Source: an uncultured Verrucomicrobiota bacterium
Lineage (GTDB): Bacteria > Verrucomicrobiota > Kiritimatiellia > RFP12 > UBA1067
Length of the DNA stretch: 5,902 bases
Direction: 5' to 3'
Assembly (NCBI GenBank): GCA_946615275.1
Contig: CAMOHV010000093.1
Span: 1-5,902 of the forward strand
Under the pieces are notes generated by a model, which had not been told where the DNA came from, did no database searches, and saw nothing but the letters and a program-made list of their open reading frames with translations. This document shows positions 5,799 to 5,902 of the stretch, piece by piece. How positions within the stretch are numbered: the stretch's first letter is position 1; each line of letters begins with the position of its first letter. A program made the position numbers and the translations under genes.

Positions 5799-5902
5799 CT
5801 AGGACAATAGGAGAAGAGGACGAGTAGGATAGGACGAGTAGGAGGAGAGGACAAGAGGAACATGAGGCCATCCTATTGTCTTATTCCTATTGTCCTCTCC
5901 TC
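5799..5902. repeat. AGGA-rich imperfect palindromic repeat, copy 2 (cut by window end)
   Basis: Same orientation as copy 1, at an offset of 2,642 bases. It matches copy 1 at 103 of 104 core positions; the one change is G5847 in place of T3205, and it restores perfect pairing within the visible part of the stem. The last 13 core bases lie beyond the window. The shared flank (5772-5798) begins immediately after the ATPase relic's stop codon and matches the kinase tail at 21 of 27 positions. Confidence 0.9.

Overview
The window looks like chromosomal DNA from an uncultured high-GC Gram-negative bacterium. My best guess is the PVC superphylum, Kiritimatiellae-like Verrucomicrobiota. That rests on the mix of a GC-rich RNase R, a membrane serine/threonine kinase, a secreted helical protein ending in a SUMF1-type domain, and a DUF234-type ATPase relic. 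No rRNA or marker gene here settles it, so the taxonomy is inference.

Layout, all genes on the + strand. Bases 1-187 hold an intrinsic terminator (about 34-70) that probably ends a gene lying mostly outside the window, then an extended -10 promoter (about 90-98). Bases 188-2191 encode RNase R (rnr). Its stop codon overlaps the start of a serine/threonine protein kinase with one C-terminal membrane helix (2188-3168), so the two probably form an operon. The kinase ends inside a purine-rich, imperfectly palindromic repeat (core 3157-3273) built from AGGA units. After a TATAAT promoter (3334-3339) comes a secreted protein (3402-5156) with a GC-rich, helical N-terminal half and a much more AT-rich SUMF1/FGE-type C-terminal half. 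A short spacer rich in overlapping inverted repeats and a strong promoter follow. They lead into a broken ATP-binding protein gene (5285-5771) whose start and C-terminal domain survive but whose middle, including the ATP-binding site, has been deleted. Right after its stop the second copy of the repeat begins (core from 5799) and runs off the window end.

The main object of interest is the repeat. Two same-orientation copies are identical at 103 of 104 comparable core bases and bracket about 2.5 kb containing the SUMF1-protein gene and the ATPase relic. Each copy follows directly on a gene's 3' end, and copy 1 supplies the kinase's last codons and stop. It carries a long stem, a possible loop-to-flank pairing, nine AGGA motifs and a 17-codon mini-ORF. 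It behaves like a non-autonomous mobile or regulatory repeat family that I cannot name. No CRISPR array, tRNA, rRNA, transposase gene or diversity-generating retroelement was seen.
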